A stretch of DNA of 64,000 nucleotides from Isoetes taiwanensis (GCA_021234155.1 JAJEKV010000052.1:2722254-2786253), one strand, 5' to 3'. Shown: positions 44,696 to 56,879, counted from the first letter of the stretch. Numbers and translations are program-made. The notes: generated from the letters alone by a model not told the origin.

Positions 44696-46725
44696 TCAGG
44701 AGCAAGCTGGGAACATAGGTATGCCTTCTCCAATCTGTCCTTGCGCCTCATGGAGAAGTTGGTTGACACTAATTGATAAGCCTTTGAAGATACACATTCG
44801 CCTTCTTTTCCAAATAGACCACAACAACCAGCCTGAAGCTAAGTGGAAAGCCTGTTGCTGCAAGCCGTTCCAAGTGGAAGGATAAATGGCGAGAAGCACC
44901 TGCTGGCTAGTCAAGACCACATGGAAGAGAGATAGTAACCATGACCAAACTGGCTAAACTTGGTCACATAGAAAGAAGCAGTGCTCGAGACTCTCAACTT
45001 GCCGCTTACACAGTGGGCAGAGTTCTGAAATGCGGGGATAAACCTTATGAACCAGCACATTAACTCGCAGACATCTGTGACCATAAGGTAGAAACTTTGG
45101 GATGCAGCAATTTATTCCAGACCCAGGACCACATATGCTTCCACTGAGGAGGGAGAATGCGTAGCTGCCAACCAGCCCGAAGGGGGACAATGTCAACATC
45201 AACCAGCTTTTGATATAACGAATGCACAAGACGTTGTGCATTAACAATTTGGGGACCAGTCCAAATAGGCACATCAACTGATTGTGAAGGAGCGTCTGGT
45301 AGAATGTCAGCCAGCTTTTGCCATAGAGCTCTGTCCCATCGAGGTAGCATAGACTTAGTCTGAAAAGCATCCCAAGTCAACAAGTGTCCTGCCTCATACC
45401 AAGCATCTATTGTGAGAATACCAGCAAGCCTCCAACGCCGCTGAGTCAATGGATGTACAGTAGCACACAGAGGTATGTGGTTATCCAGAGGAATCCACCA
45501 ACACAGGGAACCTACCTATGGACACACACCTGGATTAATCTTAAATAGCACACGAACTGTCTCCCAAGAATCAAACAGTCCCTTCAAGAAGGGAGAAGCA
45601 TTCGAATATGGATGAAGCTGACAAAAGAGACACCAAGGAAGAACTGCCCTAAGTGCCCGTTCCCAAAAGGAATACACTGCCCACCAATCTCATTCCAGGT
45701 GACTGTACCATACCCACCAAGTAGCGACAAATGAACTTAGATATCATAATTTTACTCTGTAAATGAAAGCCAATCATACCTAGACCTCCAGCAAATTTTG
45801 GTTTGATACATGTGGACCAAGCGGCCTTCACAACTACACCTGTCTCAGTACCTGCCCAAATGGAGTTACGGACAATTGCGACGACCTCTTGAAACTTTGT
45901 TTGTGAGGCAAGCACAGCAGATGCCATATACAACCTGCTTAGCAACTACTATCCGCCCTGCCAGAGAAAGCTTGGCTGTATTCCACCAAAAAAGATGCTT
46001 ACGCAGGCCTTCCACTATAACATCCCATGCATCTGAAGTAGAGATATGTATACCTACAGGAATGCCCAAGAGTTTAGTAGCCTTCCCTTGAGGAAGCACT
46101 TTCCACGGATACTCGTAAACACAGGGAGGAACATCCACATCCAAAGTCCATAAAGCAGAGCACTTTAGCCACCCAACCAGAACCCCTGATGCCAGGGAGA
46201 AAGAGTCCAGCAAAAGCTTAGCATTCTGAAGATTATCATCCTCAGCCACTAGAAAGAGAAATGTATCATCGGCATACTGATTATACACTTCTTGAGAACC
46301 ATCCTCCATAGTCAAACCCTAAATTACGCCATCTTGAGTAGCCAAAGAGAATAGCTTGGACAATACCTCTGCCACAATAGTGAACAATAACGGGGCAAGG
46401 GGACATCCTTGTCGAACTCTTCTACCAACAGGAAACACAGCCGACGGTTCTCCCTGAAAAAGCACAGTAGACCGAGCAGAAAGATGGAACTTCATAACAT
46501 CTCTGGTAAACAACTCTCCAAATCCCAATGTCAGAAGGCATTTTTGTAGGAAATTCCAATCGATACTATCATAGGCTTTAGCAAAATCCAATTTGAGATA
46601 TACAATGTGCTGACCCTTAAGACGCACCCAATATATCCCCTCATAAGCTGCAGCAACATTATCAAGAATACAACGCTTAGGTAAAAATTCTGATTACGAA
46701 TATGTAACATATTCTCTAATAACAA
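44696..46725 (-). mobile_element. 5'-truncated L1-like LINE, second copy of the 4.8-kb family
   Basis: The minus strand reads VYLKLDFAKAYDSIDWNFLQ, RRVRQGCPLAPLLFTIVAEV and NQYADDTFLFLVAED, reverse transcriptase motifs with the YADD catalytic box. These are followed by KLLGIPVGIHISTSDAWD, SLAGRIVVAKQVV, ELCPLCKRQ, EHCFF and LLWSIWKRRRM. The zinc-binding end aligns with 5158-6459. The endonuclease is missing by truncation and several frame breaks occur. The 3' tail is not a clear poly(A). Confidence 0.88.
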
Positions 46726-46729
46726 GTGT

Positions 46730-47980
46730 TGGGTGAAGAAGATAGAAGACTAAGACATTAAGGATCTCCCAAGAATAGCAAGGCGAATCTACTCCAATTT
46801 GGAATGTTCTGAAAATAAGCTTGGGATAGCAAGGCGGACTTACTTCTATTTGAGAAACTTTTGAATCTTCAAGATATAAGAATTATTAGATGGGCACTTT
46901 GTATAGGTTCATCGCACAAAAGCAAAATATCACAATGGAGTGCATTGGAGAAAATTGTATTTTGAGATAATTTTAAATGGTGGTAGTACTATATTGAACT
47001 ATTTAGTTATATTTGAAATAACTTTAAATTGTGTTAGTATTGAGAGAATTCTGTGTGATATGACATTGAATTACTTTCCAACTTCTTGTTGACGATATAC
47101 TTGAGTTGTATTTTGAAGTACTACATTGAATAACATTGAATTCTTGTTGATGATATGTTTGAGTTGTATTTCAAATCACTTTATAAACAATGTTGATGTT
47201 GATTTGATGTGTGAGTTTATTTTCCCACTTGCAAAAATGAGTCATATCTCTCAATTTAAATGCATAAGGCTTACAATGATCTAGCTTGAGAACTCACCTG
47301 TCATAGAAACCCCTGTGATATTATTTAAAGACACTGCCTAGCTCGTACGTTGTAGTTTACACTTAAACTTTAGAGAACAACACAAGCTAAAAGCATTTAC
47401 CACTACTATGATCGAGACACACAACCATGTCATGATGTTGTTGTTGTTATTGTTGCAGCATCTCATGATATATATTTGTATCGTTTGTTGTCAGCATTCT
47501 TATCACTGCCATGGTTTCCTCTCAAAAACCCTTCGGGTGGGGTTTTTTTAATCCAGATAGTAATACATTTGTTGTGTTCCTTGTTTAGGTTTCTTAGATG
47601 ATAAAAATCATTCAATTCAATTGATATAAGCATGCTAGTATCACCAAGGGACAAGACGATATACAAGATGGAGAGAGGCGTACGGATAACACTGAGGACA
47701 AACAAGTAAAGACAAAAAGTCTGTCATAACATACATAACAATAGACAAGCAAAGAAAAGAGCGTTTGTAAGATAGAAATCTACTTGGAGCTGGAGCCCTC
47801 AAAGATATTATTTCGTCCCCTCAAAGAAATGTACATATAACATATCTGTATGCACGGGAAGGGGGTTTATTTGACCAATTTACGTATATATATGTTTAGT
47901 AGGGGTTCCTTTTTCTAGGGTTTTGGGCACTAGCCTAAAAAAAAATTATTTGAAAGAGGTCAAAATTGGCTTCTTAAAAA
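46730..47980. other. AT-rich stretch, nothing recognised
   Basis: No coding signal. It may be intron of the plus-strand gene whose exons appear at 51852 and 53439. Confidence 0.4.
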
Positions 47981-47984
47981 TTCA

Positions 47985-48099
47985 TTTTGTTTTTGTTTTT
48001 GTTTTTGTTTTTGTTTTTGTTTTTGTTTTTGTTTTTGTTTTTGTTTTTGTTTTTGTTTTTGTTTTTGTTTTTGTGTTTGTTTTTGTTGTTTTTTTTTTA
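47985..48099. repeat. (TTTTTG)n microsatellite
   Basis: About 17 units of TTTTTG. The VF-repeat peptide read from it is an artefact. On the minus strand it is an AAAAAC tail after TTAGGCTAGCGTGCT, so it may be the expanded tail of a retroposon lying to its right. Confidence 0.85.
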
Positions 48100-48195
48100 G
48101 CACGCTAGCCTAACCAAGCCTACCGCCTTTCCTCAAATTCTAGCCTATCCACGTAGCAGCTCCACCTCATAAAAAACTGATGTGGCAATAGTTTC

Positions 48196-48228
48196 TCCGT
48201 AAGATTTTTTTTTTAAGATCTACGGCCA
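48196..48228. repeat. short palindrome CCGTAAGATT / AAGATCTACGG
   Basis: Near-perfect arms around a T/A run; potential hairpin of ~13 bp arms. Confidence 0.5.
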
Positions 48229-48375
48229 CGAAAATTAGAAAATGGGTAAAGAAAAGCAGGGAGATGGAAAAGGTCATGAATAACTGCTCGCGACACAGGT
48301 CCTACTCCAAGTTCATCACCCGCTCATGGTCCTCCCTTATCACTGGTGGCTATGTCCTTTCTCCTTATCACTGGT

Positions 48376-48555
48376 GGCCATAGCCTGGCATTTTTTTTAG
48401 GGAGGATCGATCTTAGTGGTTTTTAAAAGATCCACTTGGTAGTTTTTCCTCCAGTTTTCCCTTGGCATGAGATGCATAAGGTCGCGGCCTACTTGTAGGA
48501 TCTTTTAAAAACCACTAAGATCGATCCTCCCTAAAAAAAATGCCAGGCTATGGCC
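48376..48555. repeat. perfect 58-bp inverted repeat with 64-bp loop
   Basis: The left arm 48376-48433 (GGCCATAGCCTGGCA to AAAAGATCC) and right arm 48498-48555 are exact reverse complements. The transcript would form a 58-bp perfect duplex. No transposase, clear target duplication or gene is attached. Possible origins are a recent fold-back MITE, a young small-RNA hairpin locus or an assembly artefact. Confidence 0.95.
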
Positions 48556-48952
48556 GAAGCCATCATCCCCCTTATCTATGCGCTGCTTTGCCATAGCCAG
48601 AAGCTCCACGCCAGAGCTCCTTTTGGGCAAAAAAAGGTCCTCCATTTTCAATTCTTAGTCCATTTTTTTTTTCCATTATCCTGCTGTATTATTTTGCAAG
48701 CCCAGCTCTAAACCTTAAAAATGGAGCCGGAGTTTGTGGCTTTTGGAGTATTCCCAAATCTTCCATGTTTTATCCGGCTCTTATCGTGGTGGGCTGTTAT
48801 CGTCCCGTTTATTGGGCTCTGTGGAGGCATGGCAGCAATAATGCACCTCATCTGCCTGGCAGAAGCACAATAGCACATGTAACTAACTCTAGTTTCTTAT
48901 GCATTACAATCATTGTTTTTTAGTAAGGAAGAGGATAAAGGAAGGAAGGAAG

Positions 48953-51660
48953 GAAGGAAGGTTCTTTTATCGTCCACGGAGACCAACGGTCTATGGGACC
49001 CAATACAAAAACGCAGCAAGTTTAATTATTGCCGGGATTAAAAACCCCCGCCAGAAGGGTTTTGAGGGAAAACGCGCGGGTGGAAATCGACCTGTGACAA
49101 ACCGCCCTAACATATAAAATGCGAAACACCCAAATATATACGGTCATGCACCACACCCGTGAGTGCCTAATCACGGGCAGCCGGCGGGGCAAAGGTGACC
49201 TCGCAGTCCAGCGATACCTCCCCCAATGTAATGCCCCGGGGCAATCGCATCGACGGTGTTCATCGGCAAATGCAAGGGCAAGTCCGGCCGTATTAAGGGG
49301 AGCGATCCGGCCCGGATCGACCAACGCCGGGCAACTCGGAAAGTGTGAGACTCATCCTCAATGGCACCCGCTTGACAAAGACCGACAGAGCCTGCCCCGG
49401 CGGGCTCCCCAATCCACCTCGCCTGCCTCGATGCGAAGATGGTGGGCACCTGTGCGAATGGAGGCAATGAGTCTGCGCTTTTTCAGGGCAGCCGGGAACG
49501 CAGGTAGAGCTGTGGGCCCCGGGCTAACACGGGGTTGATGTGCTCCTTGTAATGGGCCATTTTGACCGCTCAGAGAGCCGGGTCCCATTGCCAAGGAAAC
49601 AAGTGTCTAGGTACTCCCGCCAGGCTGCCACGACGATCGGCCGTGGCCACCCAGACGCATCGTGCTCCTGCACGTTCCATCTGGCGAACCACTGATCTCT
49701 CTTACCCCTCCAACAGGCCCTAAGCCGCTGGGACCCATGGCCCGCAATTAAAGCCCAGTCGCCGGGCCGAGCATCACCCATAGTAACCACTTTCTCGAAA
49801 ATAGACGATGTGTCTATCAAGGGCTGCCGTTTGAGCGGCAGAATCCAGCTCTCGGCCGAATCGATAGGGGTGAAGGTTTTTTTTTTTTTTTTTGAAAGAA
49901 CGGGTGTTTTTATATTTATCGTAATAAAAAGTACATTGTTTCAAACATATAAAGGATTACTACAGGGAGAAGCCTCAACATCTTCATCCTTTATGCTTGA
50001 GAAACTTATTCTCTCGCTCTGTAAGCTAATATACATGAAGCTCATGATGATCTCCCATATGGTGACCCGGAAAAGACAAGAAGATCTTTGGAAAAAAAGC
50101 TCTCGAAGCTTTCTTTTACACATTGAAGATCCAAAGCAGATACTCTAGAAACATTGAAGATAGAAGGAAGTACCATAATATGAGACCAAATTAGTTGCTG
50201 CATTGTTGGGATGCAAAATAGTCAGCCTAAGTAGGCTAGACACACTTGCCCAGCCGCCAAGACTACTCCCAAAAGTCTGGTTCATGATATATAAGCTTCT
50301 TCCTGCTCACATGATATCCCTAGCTCGGCCCCTAAATTGATCTCATTTCTTGCACTACGAATCCATTCAAATAATTCCCAAATTCCACCAAAACCCCTCG
50401 TGATAAAAGACAGATTCTGATCAATTCTTGAAAATTCTGTACCTTTCTGCTAGAAAGAAAGAACGGGAGAAGGAAATTGCTGCCTGACAGAATAAACCTG
50501 GGGAAAAATAAAGTTTTAATGCTCAACCTGAAGACTGCTTCTCTTACCAGATCTGCACCCATCTACTCCACCTTATAGGCACTTTTGCCATTTCAGTGCG
50601 CATCCGCATGAAAAGAATGGAACCTGTACTCAAGCTGCCGGAATCCTTTCTGTTTACAATGCAGATAGCATTATGCTTTAAAGAAGCAAAGAGCAGAAGC
50701 CACGTTAGTGGCATGAAGCAAAATCGTGGAAAGATCCACCCCAAAGCTGCTCCAGGACGAAACATCTCAAAAAGCCAGGAAAAACTCTACAAGAATTGTT
50801 GAATCCTCTGCTAGCATCCGGAAAAACATACCTGGTGACCTCAGATTGAAGCAGCAGTGCCGGAAGCAAGGAGAGAGGGGCGGTCCCTCTCTCACGACCG
50901 CCCTAGCCACAGGCGGGAAAGTTAGCGCCAAGAAGCATTTTTTTTCATTCTAAGTTTTTTTGGTTCTCCAGGGACTGAAGGTTTCACCCCAAGTGCCCGT
51001 GCCAAAAATGCCTTCTGCACCTGCTCCAAGTCATTCCATGTCGCCAAAGAGACGACCGGGCCCTAAACCTCGACCCGTCTGGAAGGACACTGGGCTCGAC
51101 CGGTGCGAGCGACCGATGGCCCCAATCATAGAGCTACGCACGGTGACCGTTGTTCTGCATGGCATAAAAGCGCTTTCCACTTTTGTCACCCGCAGCGGAT
51201 AGACGCCTCCCAAATAGAAGCGAGGGAGGGGAACTCCACCCCTAGGTACTTGTAGGTGGGCGTGACGTCCATAGGTCGTCCCCCGATATGTGAGTGCAGG
51301 AGGCATGGGGTGACGTGAAGAGGATATGAGAACCACCACGGTCTTGGCGGATTGACGCCAGCATGTCCGTAGTCCGTGAGATCGCATAGCTTCGGGTGTG
51401 GGCCGAGGCCAACATCGTCCCCGCGATAGATGAGTCGGGCGGATGACCGGTGCAAAAGCTGTATGCCATCCCCCCATGCTCGAAGCCGGGACTCTAACGA
51501 TCAATGTAGAGGCCAAAAGTGTTGGCGCGAGGGGGCAACCCCGCGGACCCGATACTCTTGGTGAATGCTTGGCCCATCGGTACGCATCGCCAAAACAACT
51601 CTCATACAACCTCAGATATGGCATTCTCGCATTGGCGTGGAGCCCCAGCTGATCTAGCCT
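48953..51660 (-). mobile_element. GC-rich LINE, copy 1, interrupted by a retroposon
   Basis: Reading down the minus strand: a reverse transcriptase GCPLAPTLLA motif near 51520, a degenerate DDVG at the YxDD position near 51420, then TYKYLGVEF near 51265. After the interruption comes a less characteristic C terminus to about 49100. The 3' region has CCGGGATTAAAAA with an AAAACCC/GGGTTTT stem (49033-49075) and ends CCGTGGACGATAAAAGAACC before a (TTCC)n simple repeat. The 52-53 kb copy shares the whole layout. KYLGVEF and GCPLAPTL are common to non-L1 LINE clades; I cannot name the clade. Multiple frame breaks; dead. Confidence 0.75.
49871..50984 (-). mobile_element. ~1.1-kb retroposed sequence with A tail and 9-bp target duplication
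   Basis: The insert (49880-50975) splits GC-rich LINE copy 1. TGAAGGTTT occurs at both edges (49871-49879 and 50976-50984), while copy 2 has one such site (near 52984). On the minus strand it ends in a run of about 14 A next to the lower coordinate. No protein domain was recognised in it. It could be a processed transcript, a deleted LINE or a long SINE-like element. Confidence 0.6.
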
Positions 51661-51851
51661 GAGGACTAGGTTGTTAAGAAACACAGTCAAAATAGAAATC
51701 CTTTTCCATATTGCGTCGGTACTCAATAGTCCTTTGCTTTCATTTTCTACGCACTTATACTGCTTATAACAACATACTGCATGCATCACAAAATATTCTT
51801 TTAGTCTCTTCTACTTAACATTTATTGTTGACTGGATGATTTTAAATCCAG

Positions 51852-52001
51852 GCAGTGGCGGTATGCAATGCTCAAGAGAAGAGCTCAAGCAATAGTCTTC
51901 TTTCAAAACTGCATTTTGACGTTGTACAGATCCTCGAAGAAGCTAATAGCTACCTTCAGCAATATGCATCTGACTGGAATGATGTTTCTGACAAATTCAA
52001 G
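51852..52001 (+). CDS. exon of an unidentified gene (helical protein)
   Basis: 150 bp, fully open, between AATCCAG and AAG|GTTAGT. It reads AVAVCNAQEKSSSNSLLSKL, HFDVVQILEEANSYLQQYAS, DWNDVSDKFK. Base composition and codon use contrast with the LINE copies on both sides, which suggests a host exon with LINEs in its introns. The amphipathic helical pattern suggests a coiled-coil or helical-bundle protein. No family recognised. Confidence 0.55.
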
Positions 52002-52049
52002 GTTAGTTAAAACTTCTGCTAGATGACATTCTGCATGTATGGATGATAA

Positions 52050-52092
52050 TGCCACAACTAGAGAATAGAATAGAATAGAATAGAATAGAATA
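52050..52092. repeat. (TAGAA)n tail adjoining LINE copy 2
   Basis: Eight units of AGAAT directly abut TGATTTTATCGTCCACGG. Together with the (GGAA)n at 48934-48960 this suggests the LINE makes or targets simple-repeat tails. Confidence 0.7.
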
Positions 52093-53290
52093 TGATTTTA
52101 TCGTCCACGGAGACCAACTGGCCTATGGGACCCAAGTACAAAGAGAGAGCAAAGAAAAGATTACTACCGAGGATTAAAAACCCCGCCGAAAGGGTTTTCG
52201 GGAAAAACTTAGTAGCAATAAGGATGCCGACATACCGCACGCTTATATACATAATCACAAGTACAAACAGGTTAATGTCCGGACCGGGGGCATAACCGAA
52301 GTCCGCAGTATCCATTACCTCCCGGAGGTACGATCCCAACAAGCCTACGAGGGCCGTGCTCGGTAGCTCATGCAAGGCCCGATGGGGCACAACTAACCGA
52401 GCATACCGAGCCCGATATGCTCGTGACACGGACGTGCCCGAGGGCGTGACTTTCATCCTCAATGGCGCTCGCTGACGGACATTGACGGACTCGCCCTCAC
52501 GCTGCTCCCGAATCCATCTCCCCGTCTCAATGCGGAGGTGGTGTGCACCCAATGCGAATGGAAGCAATCACCCCAAGCTTTTTCATGGGTAGATGGGTGC
52601 ACAGTAGTGGTGTGGGCCCCTCGTGAGCATGGGATTAACCTCGCCGCCGATAATTTGCCACCTTGACATGTGACGGCCTCTCAGATCCCAAAGCTTGGCC
52701 ATGAAGCAAGCATCCGGTATTGCTTCAAGGCGTGGCGTTCCTTCCGGTGTATGCACCGGGTCCACATCTCGTGTGCTGCACATTCCATAGCGAAACCACT
52801 GGCTTGCTTGTCTTTCCAGCGAGGCTTTGAGTCGCTGCGGGCCCATCGCCACCGCCAAAGCAAGGTTGGGCAGCCGGGCTTCATCCATAGCCCCACCTTC
52901 CGGGAAGTAAATAATGTGACGTTCAGTATGCGACCCTCTCAGTAATGGAAGGAAGCCTTGTCTCTGAGCAAGATCGATATGGGACCGTGGATTTCACTCC
53001 GGTGCGGGGCCAAGAAGGCCTTACAGACTGCTCTAGATCGTTCCAAGTGGTGAGGGATATCACCGGCCCCACACTTCCCCATAGAGGAGGACCCGGTTCA
53101 ACCAAGGCCCCGAACAAGTGTGCCCGGTGACCCCATGCATCTGACTACGCCTTGTGATCATTGTTTTGCATTGCATACAGGGCTTTCCAGCCTGCAGTGA
53201 CCCGTAACCTGATGGATGCATCCCAGTGTGTGGTAGTAGAAAACTCAATGCCCAAATACTTATAAGACTGAGCCACCTCCACTATGTCGA
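52093..53290 (-). mobile_element. GC-rich LINE, copy 2, 5'-truncated
   Basis: The minus strand begins near 53285 with SYKYLGIEFSTTTHWDASIR, LRVTAGWKALYAMQNND, matching copy 1 (TYKYLGVEF, WEASIR). It ends at 52093 with CCGTGGACGATAAAATCA. The 3' stem AAAACCCC...GGGTTTT is at 52173-52200. It lies between two apparent host exons, so it is probably intronic. Confidence 0.8.
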
Positions 53291-53438
53291 TTTAAATTTA
53301 AGCTATCTTAAAAATTCTCTCGCCTAGGCAATAATAAAATATGCTAGTCATATTATGTAGCGGTCGAAAAATTAGAAATCTCCGTACCACATTGTAAGCA
53401 GAACTTCCATTTGTAATTGAATGCCATTGTCTTTATAG

Positions 53439-53671
53439 TTTCCTTGGTTCTCAAAATCTCGAATGATGGGACTCTAAAAGCCATTGAATTAAACAAAGAT
53501 TTTTGCATGCGACTACTCTTCTCCATGAAGAAGTTGGATCATCTTGCAGAACACTTTAAGGGTATTGACAATGTCGGACAGGCAATTAGCATCCTGCGGC
53601 ATGTGTTAAATACAATGGAGCATAAAAAGGTCATTTGTAAGTACACATTCACCTTCAACACTTTGCAGTAG
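53439..53671 (+). CDS. probable terminal exon of the gene with the exon at 51852
   Basis: After TTTATAG the frame reads LVLKISNDGTLKAIELNKDF, CMRLLFSMKKLDHLAEHFKG, IDNVGQAISILRHVLNTMEH, then KKVICKYTFTFNTLQ and TAG at 53671. It is helical and similar in style to the 51852 exon. The phases of the two do not match directly, so an exon between them may be missing. An alternative donor after MEHKK (GTCATT) is possible. Family unknown. Confidence 0.55.
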
Positions 53672-53920
53672 CCTTTTCAACTGACCAAGCACATGATGTT
53701 CATTTAGATGATGATGATGAAGCGAAACTTATCTTCAAGCAGGAAATCTAGACAATCTACTATTTGGCAGCGTGTGCACTGGAGCCTCCATCAACACCTT
53801 GTATGATGGAACCGTGTTTGAATTCCAATTTTAAGTTTAGTTCTTTCTTTGTTATTAAAGAACAAAGACATTTCCTTCTTTTTTTTCAATAAAAGGGGAA
53901 CTTTAAAATTGCCTTGTATT

Positions 53921-53985
53921 TACAGAAGTTGCCAAACTTTTGGGGCACCCGAGTATTTGCAGAAGTTGCCAAACTTTTGGGGCAC
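53921..53985. repeat. two tandem copies of a ~33-bp unit
   Basis: AGTTGCCAAACTTTTGGGGCACC occurs twice with matching upstream GTATTT-CAGA. The following 200 bp has three overlapping open frames and no clear family. Confidence 0.7.
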
Positions 53986-53999
53986 CTATCAGAACGCCT

Positions 54000-55755
54000 A
54001 TGATTTTGGTAAATTTCGAATGGGAAGGCAATGCTACTATTTTTGGCATCAGGGATTTGCCATCAGACAAATTTGGCATCACCAGTTGTGCTACTCTTCC
54101 AAATCCATTATGCTCCAAAATTGATGACAAATTCTGCTGTATTCAGAAGCTCAAGTGGATTTTGTCTTGATATTTTGATCATATTTATTTACACAACAGG
54201 CTTCTATTCCATTGCTAATATGCCTGAGAAATAAAGGTAAATTATGGCTTTGGCTCTTGCATTGATTTCTTTGCTGATTGCACAAATATTAGAGACAGAA
54301 GAAGTTAAAGATCGCAATGAAGATGTAAGACTTCTAGAGAAGAATTCATCCACATACCCTTGTTTCTTATGAATCGTGAATGGATCCTAAAATCTTTTAC
54401 GGACAATGAATCCTAGTTGCTACCCCATAAATAGAGTGATCAAGGGTCTTCAACAAGCTCTTAATCCGACATTGTTAGACCTCCGAGCTAGCACACACCC
54501 AAGATTAATCCACCTTGCTATGCTAGTTTGTTTGAGCCCAACTGCCAGGTCTTGTTCCCGCATTAGCATCTTGATCTAAAAAAACAATGTATTGCATTGT
54601 CGAAAGGCCCTAGCTTGGGATAGTGCAGCATACTGAAGGCCAATCATCTCTTCCATTCTATCAGACAGAAGACTGATGTGAGCTTGGGATAAAAAGCAAG
54701 ATAAGCATTCCAGACCTTTCATCTAGCATGAAGGACAAGTTAAAGATGATATAGTAGACCAGAGGACTTGAAATAAGAGGACAAGGTGAAGATAGACTTG
54801 AAATAAGAAACAACCACTAGAAGTCTTGAGTCCTAGAGTTTCATTGCTCGAAAATCTTGCATTTTTTTGCTCTGGCATCAACACCGAAGGGTGCGAAACA
54901 TGTGAACAATGAAGGTCAAGTTGGGAAACAAGTTGAAGAGCTATGGCAATTTTGAGAATGATGCCTCCTATGGCAATCATTATGAAAGGCAGCATGGTCA
55001 GCGCACGCCTACATCTATAATGCCTACAGACGATTGAAAGATTATTTGAATCAAATAAGGTATAAACGAAAGACATAAAAATATAGAATGTGAAAAAAAT
55101 GATTGTTGAAAACGGCGTTGAATCTGTGTTTCTTAATGAACTGTTTGTGTTGAATTTGTGGTTCTCAACGAAATGTTTGTATTGTCGTGGATTTGATACA
55201 TCGGGGTGGAACTTCTACGACATTTGGAGTATACAAAGAGCATTAAAGCAAGGGCTGGCTATGTATGTATACCGTGAAGTTATCTCCATCGAGCAACTTT
55301 TGTAATATTGATGGACCTTATATCCCCGTTTGCTCTTTTATTTTCTATACTCCCTTATGGTTGTTCCTTACTTAGATTTATCATCTCAATGCAAGTTGTG
55401 CAGTAGTCTAGTTGGTCATATAGGTTCCATTTTGGTCAATTTGCTTGGTTGATTCCTTTTCACCCCATCGACTTCGTTAAACCATTGTCCTATCGGCTTT
55501 TTATGTGTATTTGCTCCATGTTTTTAGTAAGTTCTTTTGACCCCTTTGTACGTAATAGATGGTTTTTCAATATAGTAGATCTAACTTATGATTGGATACC
55601 CTACATAACCCTACACCTTATACATCTCAAACAATACATTTTTACTGGTCGCAAATGTATTGACATAAAACAACTAGTGATACCTAAAATTCAAGAACAT
55701 TATTTAAAAACCTTCATTGCATTGCATAACACGCAACAAATTAAGCATGCCTTTT
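54000..55755. other. no gene recognised
   Basis: AT-rich with scattered short open frames on both strands and no recognisable domain. Confidence 0.45.
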
Positions 55756-55758
55756 GCT

Positions 55759-55802
<44 letters not shown>

Positions 55803-55944
55803 GGCAATGAAGGGGAGGTGTGTATGACTTATTAGCAGGAGGTGGGTATGAAATAATAGCAGGAGGGAACAAAGAGGAAGAGGTATTATTGAGAGTGTGG
55901 GTAAAAACTCCTGTGTTGAAATTATTTGGTAAAAAAAACCTCAT
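55759..55944 (-). pseudogene. proline-rich fragment ending in a 41-bp A tail (minus strand)
   Basis: A T run at 55760-55801 is preceded on the minus strand by a frame with LFPPAIISYPPPANKSYTPP. SYPPP repeats also occur in the secreted protein at 58209-58871. It could be a retroposed piece of a cell-wall-type Pro-rich gene, or just a poly(A)-tailed retroposon in which the resemblance is chance. Confidence 0.3.
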
Positions 55945-56685
55945 GCTATAGTGGTCTATAAAAACTGAGAGTGGTTTGTGATATGGTTATTAAATATAAT
56001 AGGTATGCTTTTACCATCCGATATCGTCCCATTGCAGGCCTAGGATCCATTTTTGTAACCAGTTGCGAGCTCTGCTTTCAACAACTTATGTGTTCCTGGA
56101 TTTGTTTTGGTCAACTGAAACTTACCTTTAGGTAATACATTATGTATAATAATACTTATATATTTAAGTTATGCATGTCCTTGTGTATCGTGCCTACCCT
56201 CCCAGTAACCCGGTAAATAATTTCTGTCCCCGGTCCCGACATGAAAACTTGTAATGTTTTGGTTTAATCTGGATCTTGTCATTGACAGTCCATGTAAGAG
56301 TGCATGGTTATCAATTGGCCTTAAGCCCTTCCCCCTTTTCAGCCCGAATGTTTTGGTGTGTTTGTGGCCATGTTAGTTTGATTTCTCTCGTTTTACATCT
56401 ATAGCAAATAGATATTGATTTAACACGATTGACCATTTCCAAATTGTCTATCAACGTACACATACTTATATGCTTATATTACCCTCTCCTAAACTCTTCT
56501 CACCCATATGTGAAAACAGCGGGACTTCCTGTATTTATATGAAAAATAGTTTATACAAAAATTTATACAATATATCAAAATTTGGTGCCAGCCTAAGGCT
56601 AGATCACCTTCTACCTATTTCCGATTTTTGAGCACATTTGAATGATGATATCATATTGCTGAGCCATTCCAGAACAATACTATTT
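55945..56685. other. no gene recognised
   Basis: AT-rich non-coding sequence. Confidence 0.4.
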
Positions 56686-56688
56686 CAG

Positions 56689-56870
56689 TGTGGGTTTAGC
56701 TGGGGCAGACCTTGGTGTAGAAGGAGCTGGAGCAGTCCTTGGTGCAGATCGATTTGGGGCTGGCACTAATTCCTCCTTCTTCTCTCCCTTTTCTTCCCTT
56801 GTTGTGGATGATTCCTTTTCCTTTTTAATTTTTTCAGCCCCCCTCCAATTCTCCCGCTCTTATCTTGTAT
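56689..56870 (-). pseudogene. fragment encoding a Lys/Glu-rich then Ala/Pro-rich C terminus
   Basis: The minus strand reads AEKIKKEKESSTTREEKGEK, then PAPNRSAPRTAPAPSTPRSA and a stop (TAG). Upstream the frame is broken. Ala/Pro/Lys tails of this sort occur in plant linker-histone and HMG-like proteins, but nothing else supports that. Confidence 0.25.
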
Positions 56871-56879
56871 AAGCCTTCT

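Noticed and set aside
47923-48108. Open frame giving a long Val-Phe repeat protein
   Set aside because: It is the translation of the (TTTTTG)n microsatellite, with no start context or family.
54000-54234. Three overlapping plus-strand frames after the 33-bp repeats
   Set aside because: All three frames are open over the same bases with no recognisable domain, so none can be preferred.
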